A program made the position numbers and the translations under genes. A stretch of 64,000 nucleotides of DNA from Membranipora membranacea (lineage: Eukaryota > Bryozoa > Gymnolaemata > Cheilostomatida > Membraniporidae), in the NCBI GenBank assembly GCA_914767715.1, contig OU612065.1, positions 1,490,001 through 1,554,000 of the forward strand. Reading direction: 5' to 3'. This document shows, one piece after another, positions 43,363-58,700 of this stretch. Each line of letters opens with the position of its first letter. The first letter of the stretch is position 1. The notes below the pieces were generated by a model. It was not told the origin of the DNA. It ran no database searches and was given only the letters and a program-made list of their open reading frames with translations.

Positions 43363-46300
43363 CTAAGAAGAGCCGGCTAATCTCTGAGAATCCACAGACC
43401 AAATCTTAACTGTACAATCGCTGCAAAAGTAAGAGAACCAACGCTACAGATCATCCCTCCTCAGTTTGCTCAGAACGTTATTATAATCTCCTAGTAATTC
43501 AATCAAAGTTACTCCACAGAGACTTATATTAGTGAGATATTAGATTGAGGACCTGCTTTAGTACCGCGTCCCGTCCCGGGAGGACAGAAATAGATGTCTG
43601 ACAGCATGAGATTCATTGAGGGGGCAGGGTATTCAACTCAAAACCTCCCAGGTGGCTAAATATGCTTAAGCAATGCTGAATAACTTTCGATTAGACAACT
43701 TTTCAAGCAATTACATAATAATATGATTGACGCCTGTGCAGTTGAATAGATGGTTACTAGAATTGATTTGGCTGCAAATTTTCAGGAATCCAACAAGTAA
43801 ACTGGCAGTTAATACTGGTGTGTCAGAGCCATCACAGGAAATGTTGTGGTAGTCTAGCAACCAGCATCATGTAAGTTTGCTGGTTGCTCATTTATTATCA
43901 AAGTTGATGGGTGTTGGGAAAGCTTGCAAAGGCAGGGGATAAAATCACATCAGATCATTAAGTTATGCATAGTAAAATTATTCTACAACAGGATATATGA
44001 TGATGAATGTTACCCAAATAATGGCCACCTTTTTTAATGAATAGGTAATGCTATATAATCCTAATAAGGTTGGACTCAATTACCTGGAAGCAGTGAACAG
44101 ATTTCTACTGTTGGTGGCCAGACAGTTGACTGCTGATGAGTGAGCTTTCACCTCATCTAACTGTGTACAAGATTCACTGGCCCAGAGCTTCACAGTACCA
44201 GATCGGCAGCAACTTATCAATACATCATTATCTGGCATCATACCAAGGTCTAGTATCCAGTCCTTATGCGCTGCATTTAACGACTAAAAGCAACAATGAG
44301 AAATATCAGTCCATAAGGCTACATTCCTACTGTCACTGCTGATCATATTACAAAATTTGTAGCTTTTTAACTAGAACAACAAAGTGCATTAGATCATAAT
44401 ACACAGCCTGGCAGAAAGTAAAGGCAATTGTATATACAAACAAACAGCTTGTTGTTTTATTGGAGATATTGTGTAACAAGCATTCCATAGAATAATATCA
44501 CTCTATGATAATATCAGTGAGGACAAATGGCAAAGTAGAACAAACAGCCTGATAAAGTTAACTAAGAAAACAAGATTATAATGGCCCTTATCATTCACAG
44601 CTGAGCCCAGGTATCTGCAAATATTTGCAAATCAATATCATTGTTTTTCGGGGCTTGTGCTCAAGGAGTATAATTCTCAGTATATTTTAGTATTTTTTGA
44701 TCTGAGAACGGATGAAATTATATACATGAACAATGACACAACATCAGGCTCTTACCAATGGCTGAAGTGATGGATCACTGAGGTCCCATTTCTTGATGCA
44801 CATATCCCGAGACCCACTGAAAAGTGTGTTGCCTCTGTGGGCTAAGCACTGCACCCCGTCATAGTGAGGAGGGTCAAGTGTGAACTTAGGCTGCATTAGA
44901 CAACTGCTGGTTTGTTCAGATGACAAATCAAACAGTTTTATAAGGTGGTCTTTTGAGCCGGTTATGAGATTTTCCCCGCCATGTTTGCTGTTGTGTAAGC
45001 TTAGACAGATAAGTGGTGCTTGATGTCCTGTAGCTACTTTACCGACAGCCGAGTACCTATAATACACCATCATATATACACCAGGACATCTATCAATGTC
45101 TTACTAATGTGCAGGGCAGTCACTGGGCAGCGTGTATGACTACTCATCGATATGATATCATGTATACCATATCCCAGACATATACCCTCATCCTACAACA
45201 ACTATTTATTCCACTACCACAAGGTTAAGATTTTGCTTCATCTTGTCAGTCAAAATCTGTCACTGACATTTAACCAAAATTACCTGCAAGCTTTTGTTCA
45301 TAATTGAGTAATTAAGGGTTATCTCAATTCTCCCACATTACCCAATACCTAATGACACCTGATAGCAGACACAAGGGAGCTATTCGCTAATTACTCACTG
45401 CTGCTGTTGTCAACTATGGGGTGAAATGAATGACACAATAGGACACAGATGCACTAGCTAATAAAGTACAACACCTGCAATAGATACTTCTGACCTTTAC
45501 TCACAGGTAGTATGAATAATGACAGTATAGAAATCAACTAAGAGAAAACCTTCAGGATAGCTTACATTCTTAGGTCCCACACCCGCACTGTGGTACCGGT
45601 GGTGGTGTACAGAGTCTGTCCATCAGAACTTAGTCTAATATCAAATATCTGCTGTTCTCCCTGCTGTAGTATAGCTTGACTGCTTGAGGCTGGTTCTATA
45701 GGGATACTATCATGTACCAGACCTGACGAGCTGTATCAAACATACGCATAGATATACACATAGATATACACATAGATATACACATAGATATACACATTCA
45801 GTGAGAACACATCATCAAATATTATAGATGTCTGTGTTATTGTGATGAAATTTATAGCGGACAACAGAATGAAAGAGGTTTATATATAAATCACTATCCA
45901 AGGGTGACATGAATAAGCCAGCAATGGCCTGTTTCGTATAATAAATAGTTTTCGTATAATAAATAGATAAAACTATTACATACACATTTACCGATGATTT
46001 TTTATTGTACTGTATAACTCTTAGAGGTTTACTAGAAGGAGTCTCACTTTGTTGTGATTGCTGAGATTATTATTGAGATATGTGAGAGAAACATGAGAAT
46101 TCCGGACAGGATATTGTGGTGATAATTAACATAATTATAGATCACTTGCTTGCAGTGGCTAATTATTCCATTGACCGTCAGAAGTATATCTAACCTGAGA
46201 ACTTTGACACATTTAGCCCCAGATCTAATATCCCAGATTTTTACGAATGAGTTAGAGACCGTATAGACGAGCTTGTTCACATCACAGTAACGAACAGTGG

Positions 46301-46751
46301 TCACATAATTAGGGTGGTCTCCTAGGCTCATCAGTTCAGCACCAATAGATAAATCCCATACTTTACATGTTAAATCTGCAATAATTACAGGCAAATATGA
46401 CAATTTTCATGAAAGTGTCACCATGAATAAAACCAGGCTGCTTTGGGTCAAGTTTACATATCTTGGGGGACAAATCATCAATAAACATAGATATTGGGCC
46501 GAAGGCGGATCAGTAATATACAGCGGCAAGACTGTGGATCTAGATCCAAAATGAGAAAAATGCCAAATTAAACAATCTAAGACGACACATAAATGTGTGA
46601 CTGATGAGGGAGATATACAGGCAGATAAACAAAGAGACAGACCTTTACTTCCTGAGATCATTAGCTGCTCGGTGGCGCACACAGATAATACAGCTTTAGT
46701 ATGCCCTACTGCTCTCTTTGTACAAATCATCGTCAACCCCGAACTATTCAC
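43363..46751 (-). other. KIF21: KIF21 C-terminal WD40 propeller exons
   Basis: The last six exons encode WD40 blades: [21 protein letters not shown], then [36 protein letters not shown] and [17 protein letters not shown]. They continue with [43 protein letters not shown] and CTVKIWSVD. The order and the blade-bridging [20 protein letters not shown] match the KIF21 propeller. Confidence 0.92.
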
Positions 46752-49700
46752 CTGTAAATCATACCAATAAATCATCACATGAGTGAGGCTCCATCATATT
46801 ATCTATCACCGTTACTTGTACTGAGGTTAATGAAAGTAAAAAAAAATTCATAAGCAAGAAATGAGTAATGAGGTGACTTGGCATTATTTAAGAAATCGCT
46901 TATACTCCCTGCTTTGATGCACTTCGCCTTCATGGAATATTGTGGTATCAGGTAATTTTAGTAGGACTGTATATACAGTTGTGATCGTATATAGCAGTGG
47001 TAGTGCTAGTATATAGTACAGAGTATATATATAGTGCTATATTGTGATAGTACATAGTGTATAGTATTTATAGTGGTAATGATGGTATTACCTTCTCACA
47101 GGCCTGTATAGTACCAGGAGATTTAGATTTTCTTGTACTGGTCTGAGTTGTACCACCTCCTGTTAATCTCATGAATACGTTACTATTATTAGATCCTCCT
47201 GAGCTGCTCACTGCTGACCCAGCTATACTAGAGCTGTTCTCTGAAGCAGCAGTGTCAAAAGGTCGTCTCTTGCTAAGCGTAGGGGAAGATGGCGGTGTTT
47301 GCCTTATATCCTTCAGCTCACCACGGCTATGAATAAGAAAAAAACCGTAACTCATGCAGTTAACAAAATACATAGTAATATGTACGACACATTATATCTA
47401 ATGAGGCTGAGAATTCAATGTCCATGTTAGACATTACATGAATGATGTTCCTATCTGCTGCCAGCACTGCAAAGTCACCTAAGCTTGTATCAGTGCTCCA
47501 CTACTGACCTGTTACTGGACTGGAATGTTTTACGTCTGAGTGAGGGAGATGATCCTGGAGCTAGTTTTCTCCGTCCGATCACTCGTCCGGAGGAATCCTT
47601 CATTAGATCCCCGCTGGAGGTCTGTGTGGAGAGCGGTGGTTTACCATCTGATCCTTTAACTGGGCTATCTAAAGGACTCATAGACACATTATCCAGGTGA
47701 CTACAAACAGCAATGTGGATAAATATGTTAGGAAATTGGCAACATGAGGACAATCTTTGCTAAATTTGCTAATAGACAGTTTTCTGAGCTCTGATTTAGG
47801 CCTCAATTCGGAGTTGTCCTCTCTCCAGTTTGGTACTTTTAGCCCACGCCGCATAGGAGAAACGTGCTGAAAAGAGGGTTATCTTGTAAACCGCTTATAA
47901 TAGGATAAAAATTATTTTCGATTCAGAATCTGCAACATTGAAAACTCATATGGACATAGTCTAGGAAATAATTTTAGTATTTGGATAGTCAATTATAGCA
48001 TTTTGCGGACAATTTGGCAGAATTTTTCATGTGTTTCGTCACTAAAATTAAGATTTATCAACATTCAAGCCTCCGATGATTTGGAAACTCTGTCTCTCAG
48101 GGTTTTCAATGGTGCTGACTCTGAAACACAAATCATTTTTATCCTAACATAAGTGGTTTTCAAGATAACCCTCTTTCAGCAGGTTTTTCCTATGTGACGT
48201 GGGATAAAAGTACCAAACTGGAGAGAGGACGACTCCGAATCGAGGCATAAAAAAGAGCTCAGAAAACTGTCTATTGCTAAACGTACAGTTTATGACGCAG
48301 CTCTCTGACATCTAAAGACAAGAAGTCTCCACAATAAGTCATATAAGGAGTCTTACCTGCTCACTACAACTCCCTTCCATTTATTCATCCCAACAGATCC
48401 GGTAATTGGTCTACAATAGAAAAAAAGGCCATTCATTTATGTTAAGATCCCTGGTTGTTCACAGTGAAAAATAGACATCAAGATCGCAGCATCCGGAGTG
48501 TTCCTTTGAGGAGATTATTAGTGCCCAAACCACTAGAAAATGTATCGTAAATATGGGATTAGCGCAAGATTAGTGTTACACAACTTTTATATCTTGATTG
48601 ATGCAGGAAGGCGGAAACTTACCCAGCATTGATATCCAATCCTGATGGTCTGGTAGGTTTTGGTGGTACTTTGGGTGGAATTTTCTTCCCTTCCTCTGTG
48701 GATGCAGCTTGTGTTGAGTTGTCTAGGGTAATGTCCCCATTGAGTATAGTATAACTACCAGCAAGGAGTCTCTTATTCTCTATAAGGTTCAGTTCGTTAT
48801 CAGGTGAGTTGCTGCCTGACGTTGTGTAAGCTTCACTATTAGTCTCCTGTCCACTATTAGAAGCATCACCTGTAATGTGACATAAGAGTAGCCTTTAATA
48901 AAAACTCAGCCATGACAAAGATTACATATCTCATGCCAATCTCAGCTCATTCAAATAGACTTGACAATGTTAGGTCTGAATGGTTAAAGTGGAGAAGTTG
49001 TAACAATCCCTTTTATTCAGGTAATTGGCAAGTAGGGGGCCCATGTTCCTATGGCTTCTGCTTTCAATTTCCAAGTGTTTGCTTTGATTAAATTTTCATA
49101 AATGATTCTATGTGCAGCAGCAGATTTAAATTGCCAGACGGCATTTAGGTGAAAGGAATTATCTTGATGGAAACTTTAGTGAACATGTTTGGGAGTAACC
49201 TAAGTCAGAGAGGCACCAACCATTAGTTTGTCCGTTGCTGTTGACAATGTCCGGTTTTTCAGCCATCGTAGGATTCAGCACAGTATAACTACCAGATCTT
49301 ATCATGACATTTAAGTCGTTCTCATTTTGAGAATCAACGGCTACAGCGGTTGAAGCCTCTATCTCTTCCTCCTCTAATATAGTATCTATAGGGGGTGGTC
49401 CTAGCCCCCGACCTGGTGGTGGTCCTTTAGGAGCAGGAGGTAGAATATCTGCGATGTTAATACTCGGTTTGCCACTGGTAGGACTGGTGTTGTTTGACTG
49501 AGTTGGGGTTGGGAGAGACTCGGTGTCACTTATCCCCATCAGTAGTTCCTGAGTTGTAGCAGTTCGTCTTCGAGCCTACAATCAAACATAGCGCTAGAAT
49601 TGAGTACCACAGTGGGGTCAGCTCTGTTATAGGAGTATTAATCTAGTTTTGGCATCGAACATGCTCTTATCTAAATAAATGATATTTTACATATATAATA

Positions 49701-52700
49701 TTATACCTTTCTGTTTTTGACTCCAAACTTTGACATTTCAGCCCACATCTGTTCGTCAGCGCTACCAGTCAGCTCACTATAATAATATAATAGAACAGAT
49801 AATGTATCACACAACACATCAAATACAGCTACATATACAACTACAGCCACAGCAACAGCTGCTCCACAGACAGCATGAAAATCAGGCAGTGTTATAACAG
49901 AACATCTATTTAGAAGACACAGATTATTTTGTAACTTCTGTCAGAACATGATGAGAATGTAAGAAATATCTTGTTTCAAGAAGAGCGCCAAATAAGGAAT
50001 GATTATAGTTTATAAAATAGATATCGCTGCTACAAATATAATGGTCTTTTTTGAACCAATATTGGGTGCAGGATGAATAAAGAAGGAGTGAAATTGTCTC
50101 ATGGTAATTGTCTTATCTCACTCATAGACATACTCAGTTATCTGATAAACGATGGTGATAGGAAGTTAGTGAGTATACCATACAAACTACCGCACAAAAG
50201 AACAACATCGCGTTCACAACGCAAGAGTCAAACACTATTGACGAATTAGTACTGTGATGGCTAAAGCAATTACAAAATGAATGAAACAGAAATGTAGATT
50301 GGCGAATTTTTACAAATATAATAATATGAAATAATTTTGATACAACATCGATTTTATCCATCCAGTTTTGGAGATGAGAATTGCATGTAAAGGAAAAGAG
50401 AACATAATATGCATTATTATCAATTGGAAACTTTTTGACAGCTACATATATTACCTCATTAAATTAGTCAAATATATGAATTGACTGCCCTAGTTCAGTT
50501 CCAGGCATTGAGTTTATTTTTCATTTTCCAAGAGAAGGCAGTAGCAATAATCTATTTATTAAATTTTCACAGTGTTTCTCCCATTACATATTACAATTAT
50601 ATACTCAAATATGATTAATTCTGAAGTACATACCCACTGAGGGGAGAACTGCGACATGAACTCGAGTTATCTCCACTTAGATTATCACCAGCTCCGTCAT
50701 CTAAAGTAAAATAAGACAGGATACTGTCAGAGCCTGACATATACTCAAATACCTGAAGGCTGGCAGCCTAAACATACCAATACCATTAAAATGTCGTAAT
50801 CTTCGACGCCTTAGAGATACCTCTGAAATCCCCTGACTAGGTTTAATAGATTATCTATCAGGTCATGAAGCCAAGACATAAAGACATCAAATATATCCCA
50901 GGTGATGTTGTCCCTCATTTAATTGGATATCAGTATCATGTACTCACAGTCCATATGAGATTGCAATGTTATGCCGGAGTCTTTTAGCACCTGATCTAAT
51001 AATTGATCCCGCAGTTTTGTATCGAGCTGGATCTTCTCATATCGAGCACACAACTCTTTATACTGAGCCTCCTTCTGGGTACAGTCAAAGCCCCGAGACA
51101 AGGCTAGTGATAACAAGTGTTCTAGTAAGTATTTACTTTCTTGTAAAGATGAAGTGTTCATGACTGTACTGAGACTTGTCTCATCCTGTAAAAAGAGAAG
51201 ATAATTCTCTAAGCTATAAAACATCAGAATATTCTAAGATTTTATATAAAAGGACACAAATATGCAATCGTTCCACAGGTTTGTATGATATAACTGAACG
51301 GTGAGACATTGTATAACAGCGGTAGAGGATAGAGGATACAGAATATGATACGGTATAGAATGTTTGTACATACTTTGGCCTCTTCTTCCATCTGCATAAT
51401 ACTGTTCTGGCAATCCGTAACATTACTCTGTATGTAGTTCATGTTAACCATCATGGATTCTAGCTGATCTTCCAAATCCATAGCAACCTCAGTCTTAAAT
51501 CAGAATCGTACAGATAATAAAAAATAAACGGCAATGATATGTATATTGGGATATTTCTTACAATGTCCGTACTTAGGGTATTTTCAATGACACAATCAGT
51601 TAAATTCCATCATGTAGATATAGGAAAGAGCACTGTGGCATTTCTTCTCTTCTGATGGTAATTTGCATAACACTAAGCTAATCTCATATCCAAAATAGTT
51701 GGGATATCATAATCCAGAGGACTGTGACTGTACTCTTGCGATACTCACACATATCATGGGCTGATATGTCTATGTGAGTATGACCAAAGTGGGCTCAATA
51801 GCTGACAAGTCTTCCCATGAGTAATGATATAATATGATAGGATGTGTTGTCAGATCATCAATAGAGGATGGACTATAAATATGATTGTCAGACAAAGCTT
51901 TGTGTCATGAAAACAAACTAACCTGATCTCTATTGATGGCCACATCAAGGCGTTTACTGTAATTCTCTATTTTTTTACTCAGTTCTTCACGTTTACATAT
52001 ATGTAGATCCATCTCTGCCTCCATTGATGATATGGTCTGTTTTCTCATCACCACTGAGGATATGTAATGCTCCAACTTATCCCACTTACTCTTAGCCAGC
52101 TTAAATATATCACAATAATTCATATCATTACTTGTTTCGTAAAAAATACAACCCTTCTATGTCATAAAATTTGTATGTTTGCTATTTAGTCAGGTTTCAC
52201 CACAGAACAACACATCTATGTGTGTATAAATAGTGCTCACTGCCAATGTTCTATAGACAAAAGCATACTAATAGATCATGTCATAAGATGATATTAGCTA
52301 AGCAGACTGGAGTCACACATATAGAGAACATATACACCTATATAATAGAGAGTATCCTACCTTTGGTGAGAAGGGAGCAGTAGGAGTTTTGTTCTCTTTA
52401 GAGTTATTTTTTCTGACAGCACCTGGCTTAGTGGTATTTGTTCGATTGCTCACAGTAGAATTAGTGCCATGTTGAGCCGAGTTGACCCGATTCTTTGCTA
52501 GTACTCGCTGTGATGCTGTATTCTCTCTCTGCTTCTTACGTAGCAGACTAACTTCTTCATGTTTACGCTACAAAAAGTTCAAATACCAATGAGTCATGCT
52601 TTGGTTATTAGTGCAAAGAAGCCTGTTGCACTTCGTTTAATGTTCAATCTCCTCTGAGCAAACGGCAGGATGATTGCAAGTCATAGGGTGTGAAATCAAT

Positions 52701-55700
52701 CACATTTACCTACAGCTCAACATACCTTGAGAATTGCATCTTTTTGTCTGTTTTGTAGTTCAAGCATTTTGACTTGGTTTTCTCGCAGTCGTTTCTCTTT
52801 TCTAAGTTGTAGGAGTTCTTTACTCTTTTTCTGATCGTTGAGTTTACTTTTCTCAGATTCTGTTTTCATTTGAGCCATCAGCCGCACCTGTCATAAGACA
52901 ATGTATAGCCCTGAGTATTGTGTGTGGTATTATTACATGATACAGTAGGTCAAACAACAGATGATAGTTGTTAGTTTCAGGGTGATCGATTGCAGCGCAA
53001 CAAATCAAGTATAACTCAGTCAGTAACCCTGGTTGAATGTTCACTCACCTTGATTTTCTTCATCTCGTTTAGCTCCACAGACAGATCTTTGATTCGCTTG
53101 TCGTACACAGCCTGATTCTTCATCATCTTCGCGTGTTCCTTCTTAGCTGCGTTTACTTTACTCAGTTCTGACTGCATGGTAGAAATCTTCTTCTCATACT
53201 CAGATTTTACTTTCTTTACTTGCTCATCAGATTTTTGTTTCTTACTGCCTGTTATTTACATAATGACAATAATTATGTTTATCATAAGACTGACAGCATT
53301 TACCATGTAGGCTATTCTAGATCTCATTGAAAAATTATTCAGATCATCTAAGGACGCTGTTTATACTCAGCGATAAATCTCATCATATGATCTAAGACTA
53401 TTACTAGTATTATCTTCTCTTGTGATAAGAGTGGACAAGTCCATACTGAGACACCTCTTATTATAACAGACAGACATTGAGATGTGATTATTGGAGTACA
53501 GCTTGGTGTCGGGTCTTATCATACCTAGACCAGCTCGGTGTCGGGTCTTATCATACCAAGACCAGCTCGGTGTCGGGTCTTATCATACCTAGACCAGGTC
53601 GGTGTCGGGTCTTATCATACCTAGACCAGCTCGGTGTCGGGTCTTATCATACCTAGACCAGGTCGGTGTCGGGTCTTATCATACCTAGACCAGCTCGGTG
53701 TCGGGTCTTATCATACCTAGACCAGGTCGGTGTCGGGTCTTATCATACCAAGACCAGCTCGGTGTCGGGTCTTATCATACCTAGACCAGGTCGGTGTCGG
53801 GTCTTATCATACCAAGACCAGCTCGGTGTCGGGTCTTATCATACCAAGACCAGCTCGGTGTCGGGTCTTATCATACCTAGACTGTTGAGAACTTGATCTC
53901 TCTCTCTCTCAATGGCTTTGATTTGGTCCTGAAGGTTTCTGAGTTTATCTTCGTAATGCTGCCTGATATTTTGAAGCTGTCGCTGACTTTTCTCTAACTC
54001 TTCAATCATGCGCTGCTTCAGAGAAATCTCGCCTGACAGCTCAGCCAAATCCTCCTGGAGCTGATTCGACTCTGTAACCACAGGTAGAGCAATGTTAAAA
54101 CATTTACTTCTGTAGAGAAGAACACTAAAAGTGTAAAACTTATAGCGGTGCTTTATAGATTATGTAACTGCTGACTCGACCTGGGTGCAAATATGCCTAT
54201 CATGATACCACAAACTATCGTTAAGGTGTCAAGAAAAAAAAGGGGTGGGGGAGGAGCTTTGTTAGACTATATAAATAAATTCCCTGTCAATTTACATATG
54301 TCCAGCCGTCCAGGTTTCAAGCCCGTATGATGACCATGTGAAAAGCAGCACAGTTGAATATACAAACTCAGTTGGTCTACTGGGCAAGGTTTTCGATTTT
54401 AACAAATGATAGCTGTTGTAGGACACTCCTATCCAAAAGCTATATATATAAAATATATAATAATTTTCCCAGGCCACAGGAACTTGGCCTTACAAGGTGG
54501 AAGGATAAGGGGGATCTGAAGAACAGATCCAATATACTTCCAGAACCCCTCTCCTTTCCTTATTTCTACACATTCACACTCTACTGTGAAAGCTTCTGTA
54601 CTGTGATGGTGGACATGTGTAGGCACTTAAAGAGAAATAGTGTGATCCCATGTCTGTATGCTTAACATGACGTGTCACAATGAGCATGATTTTAGAAACA
54701 ACACTGCAGTCGGTTTTAGCTCTATCAGCATCAGCAACACATGGACCTTTGAGCTGAATGAATAGGATCTACTTTCCTTGTCTAGGGCCGCACACAGCAT
54801 ACACTCACAGGGCCTGAAAGTTACTAGGGGGCACTAGGGTGATAAAGTGAGCACACATATCTTTTCACAAAGCTAACAGCACAAAACTCTACTCCTAGTC
54901 AGGTTTTCGGGCTTTGATGGTTTAAACAGGTTTCCATGATGAGCATGACAAGACAGAGACTCAAATCAAAGCCAAATTGCTGACTAGGGTTGTTAGCGAG
55001 GTCTCATACCATCTATTTGGGTGGTATCACTGGCAGGTGACATTGGAACTGAAATATTTACATGCATTATAATAGGGGTAAAAAAAAACAAACAAAGCAA
55101 TTGGCTTGCTCAATGCAGATGCTGAACTACAAGGTAAACTTAATATGCAATACCACTTATTAGAGTGATGTACAATGTTACAGTCGCACTTTGGCTTTGA
55201 TGCATGCAGATAACTATAACAAATTCATCTGTATTAGTACAGCCAGGAACTGGCCGAGCAAAATGAGCAATTGCTGAGGTACAAGTTGGATTTTTTCAAA
55301 CCTGTCCAGAAAGGCGAGTAGCATTGTTTCCCTACAAAGCAACACTGTCTACTGAAACTTTGACTAAGCATGACAAAATTGTAGAGTGAAAACATCTATA
55401 TATTGAAATAGGCAGCTCAATGCAACTCTCAGCATGGTTGAAAGATTTCCAGATTTTTTGCAATTGTTTCATGTAGATACTAAAAAGGTTCAGCAGGTAA
55501 AGAGACAGGTGACAGGACTTGGATTATTACGCTTCTTGAACACAAAGCTGGTATTATAGTATATCAGAATTGTCCTACCTTGATCACTCTCATCTGAATC
55601 AGAGCTTAACTCTTCATCTCCTCCCAGCTCCTCCTCCTCATCTTCTCCTTCCTCGTCTGTCTGTTCGTCCATCCCGAGATCGCCATCCTCATGTTCGCCA

Positions 55701-58700
55701 CTGTCCTCATCAACCCCACTACCCCCACCGCTGTCTACACCCCCTCCACTAGTCACACCACTGTCACCAGCCCCTGAGTCAGCTGCCACACTAACCCCTG
55801 TCTCATCATTCCTGCAGAGAAATAGAAAGTAGTCCATGTGAATAACACAAAGACACATCGGTACACACAGACATATGGAAATCATCTGTGTACTATCCAA
55901 CAACTCTTGCAATTGTCATAATTTACTGTACAGCTGTGAAAGTGAAAATTCACCCACTACATAAAGAAGATCCGCTTGATATCCTGATTACACTAGTCTA
56001 CCTGGGTCAATCATAGCATCACCCAGTACAGACAAGTATATTATTATCACTTGTATTCACTCACCCTGCCACACTTTCCTGTCGGGATACAAGAGCACGT
56101 CTACTTTTCTCCACATCTCTCTTTGCGAGCTCTATTATAGACATGGTGCTATCCACAGACATAGCCACAGGAGTGCTGACCCCGGCTGCCATTACAGGGG
56201 TGTTCATACTACTCCTGTCATAGCAATACATAATTAATATTTATATAACTGAAAACATGTCATATTAATCTGGACACAATTACATGACTTATGATTATCA
56301 CCATTTCCCATTTCATGTATCTCCATAAGACAAGTTGGAGTTAAAATTGAGGAGGAGGACATGCTGGCATATAAGATCAAACCTGATATCGGGCTGAGTG
56401 AGAGGAGAGGAGAGGGTTATACTCTTACCTGGACATTGAGGAGCCCAGTCTGGTTGGAGTTCTTGCTGTAGTTTTACTGATTGTATGAATATTAGCCTCT
56501 GATTCCAGTAGTTTAGTTCTGAGACCCTCTATTTCACTCGTATATCCAGCTATAAGCTTCTGTACCTCCTCATTCATGTTATCACCTGTCATAATAATTA
56601 TATTATAAAATTAACATTTGTATTAAAGTGGCCAGCTCTTGTTAACGGATAATATACAGTCTTGTTTAAAATGTTTCATATAATTATATTGTAGTGCAGA
56701 CAACTCTTTATCTGACAGTCAAATCAAATAGAATCTGCCAAACTAGATGATACTAACCAGTTAGTCCACTTAGTATGACAGCTGCGCGATCATTAGCCAT
56801 CGAGGCATTACGTGACGTCAAACTGTCCACCGTCTCTTGTAATGTTTTCACCCTGCGTCTCAGTTTATCGTTCTCCACTTGCAAGAGCGAGTTTTCATGG
56901 AACATGTCATTAATAGACTCTACACCATCAGGACCAACTATACGCTTACCCTGCAAATATATGGAATAGTTAGAAATAATAATAGAGTGAGATGGAAATT
57001 GTTTAATTTAGTACAGAATGGGAACATCTGGTTTACATAATGCAGATAATGAAGTTGCAGCCTAGAGGACTTGCCCCTGGTCTTACCCTATATTTGTTAA
57101 GTTACAGTAATTGGTCATTGCCGCCTTGTTGCACTCATCCCTTTTATTATCTAATTGGCTAGACATCACAAATACCAAAATTAAAGCATCGACAATTATG
57201 GCATAAACAAAATTAAATAAAGCAATTACCAAACATAGTGAAAAAGTATTACACATTGATACAACAGTAAGAAGATGAAAAAATGATACACATTCTATAA
57301 TAAGGAGTAACAAACTAATATAAGCCACATGAACAAAATTGCTAATCAATGGTTTTCCCCGCTTCTTGGCGTGTGAAGGTCAACACTACTATAAACATTT
57401 CTTACCATCAGGCCTCTCAAGGCTAAATCAAAATCACTCCACAAGCGGCAGCATTGCTAAACACATAAAAGAGCTTCACTATCAGCACCGCTACAGATTT
57501 AATAGGGCCCTTAGGGTATCACAACTACTTATAGCTAGATGAGTTGTCCATCAGTTGCTAATCATTGCAATGCTTAGAATATACATTATAATAATATGCA
57601 GAGCATCTGGAAATGTAATACAAGTACGGCTGGCAATTCAATTGCCACAGTTACATCATGTAGTAGTTTGTGACAGTGATGATGATTATTATATGTACTT
57701 TTTTCAGTACACCAGGTGTTTCTCACACCTAGAGATGACACTGTTATGTGTGTATGACTAACTAAGCAGAGAGGAAGTGGAAGCTGAATAACAATAGAAC
57801 ATACCTGCTTATACTCGGCTAGTTCCACCTGTAGAGCCTGTATATGGGTACGCAGTTCACTCAGCTGTTTACTTGTCTTATCTTGGTTCACTACCACCCT
57901 GTTCTTTATGTTCTTAGCTCTGTTAGCATACTTTAGAGTATTAAGTGTTTCCATGAAATCTTGGTCAGATGGTGATATACATGCTATCATAACCGTACGA
58001 CTGCAAGTAAAGAAATACAATTAGTCATATGGTTGATCTAGCTAATGAGTCTCTAACTCCTTGATCTGGCAAACTCTACATATCAGAAGGACATTTATTG
58101 TCACTATATTCCATGTGAATTAAAGACCTTAATGGTTTGCTGTGTGGTAAAATCAAAAACTTATGTGCTCAATAAAAATAGGCGGTATGACTAGAAGGAT
58201 ATAAAGTAATTATTGTAGTGTGTGATACTAAGGGAGGAAAATGAAATTAGATTTAACGGAGGAGTTAAAGGCCTTGCTTTATCTCACACCGACAGCGCTG
58301 TTGACTAAATCATACATACCTATTTCCTCCCAGAGAATCTTGTAATAGCCGTGTAAGTTTGGAATCTCTGTAAGGCACATGGCTACCTTTCTTGGTAGAG
58401 TCTCCCAGTGCTGATATGACATTACCAAGAGCCAGCTAATCAAAACATAAGAACGTATGTGATTAGCACAGTATGTGAATAGCACATAAATGCCTTATTT
58501 TTTGTGCACAGGGACTAAAATATCAGCTGACTGACAATGCGATGACCCAAAGTAACTCAATACTTTGATAAAGATTACATGAATTCACAAAAGAAATACA
58601 TATTTCATATGGTGGTAAATATGAGACAAAAACAAGGGTGACCTCATAAATCTTTTGTGCATAAATTAGGCTGCAGTTGGTTTCACTATCTAAGTCATCA

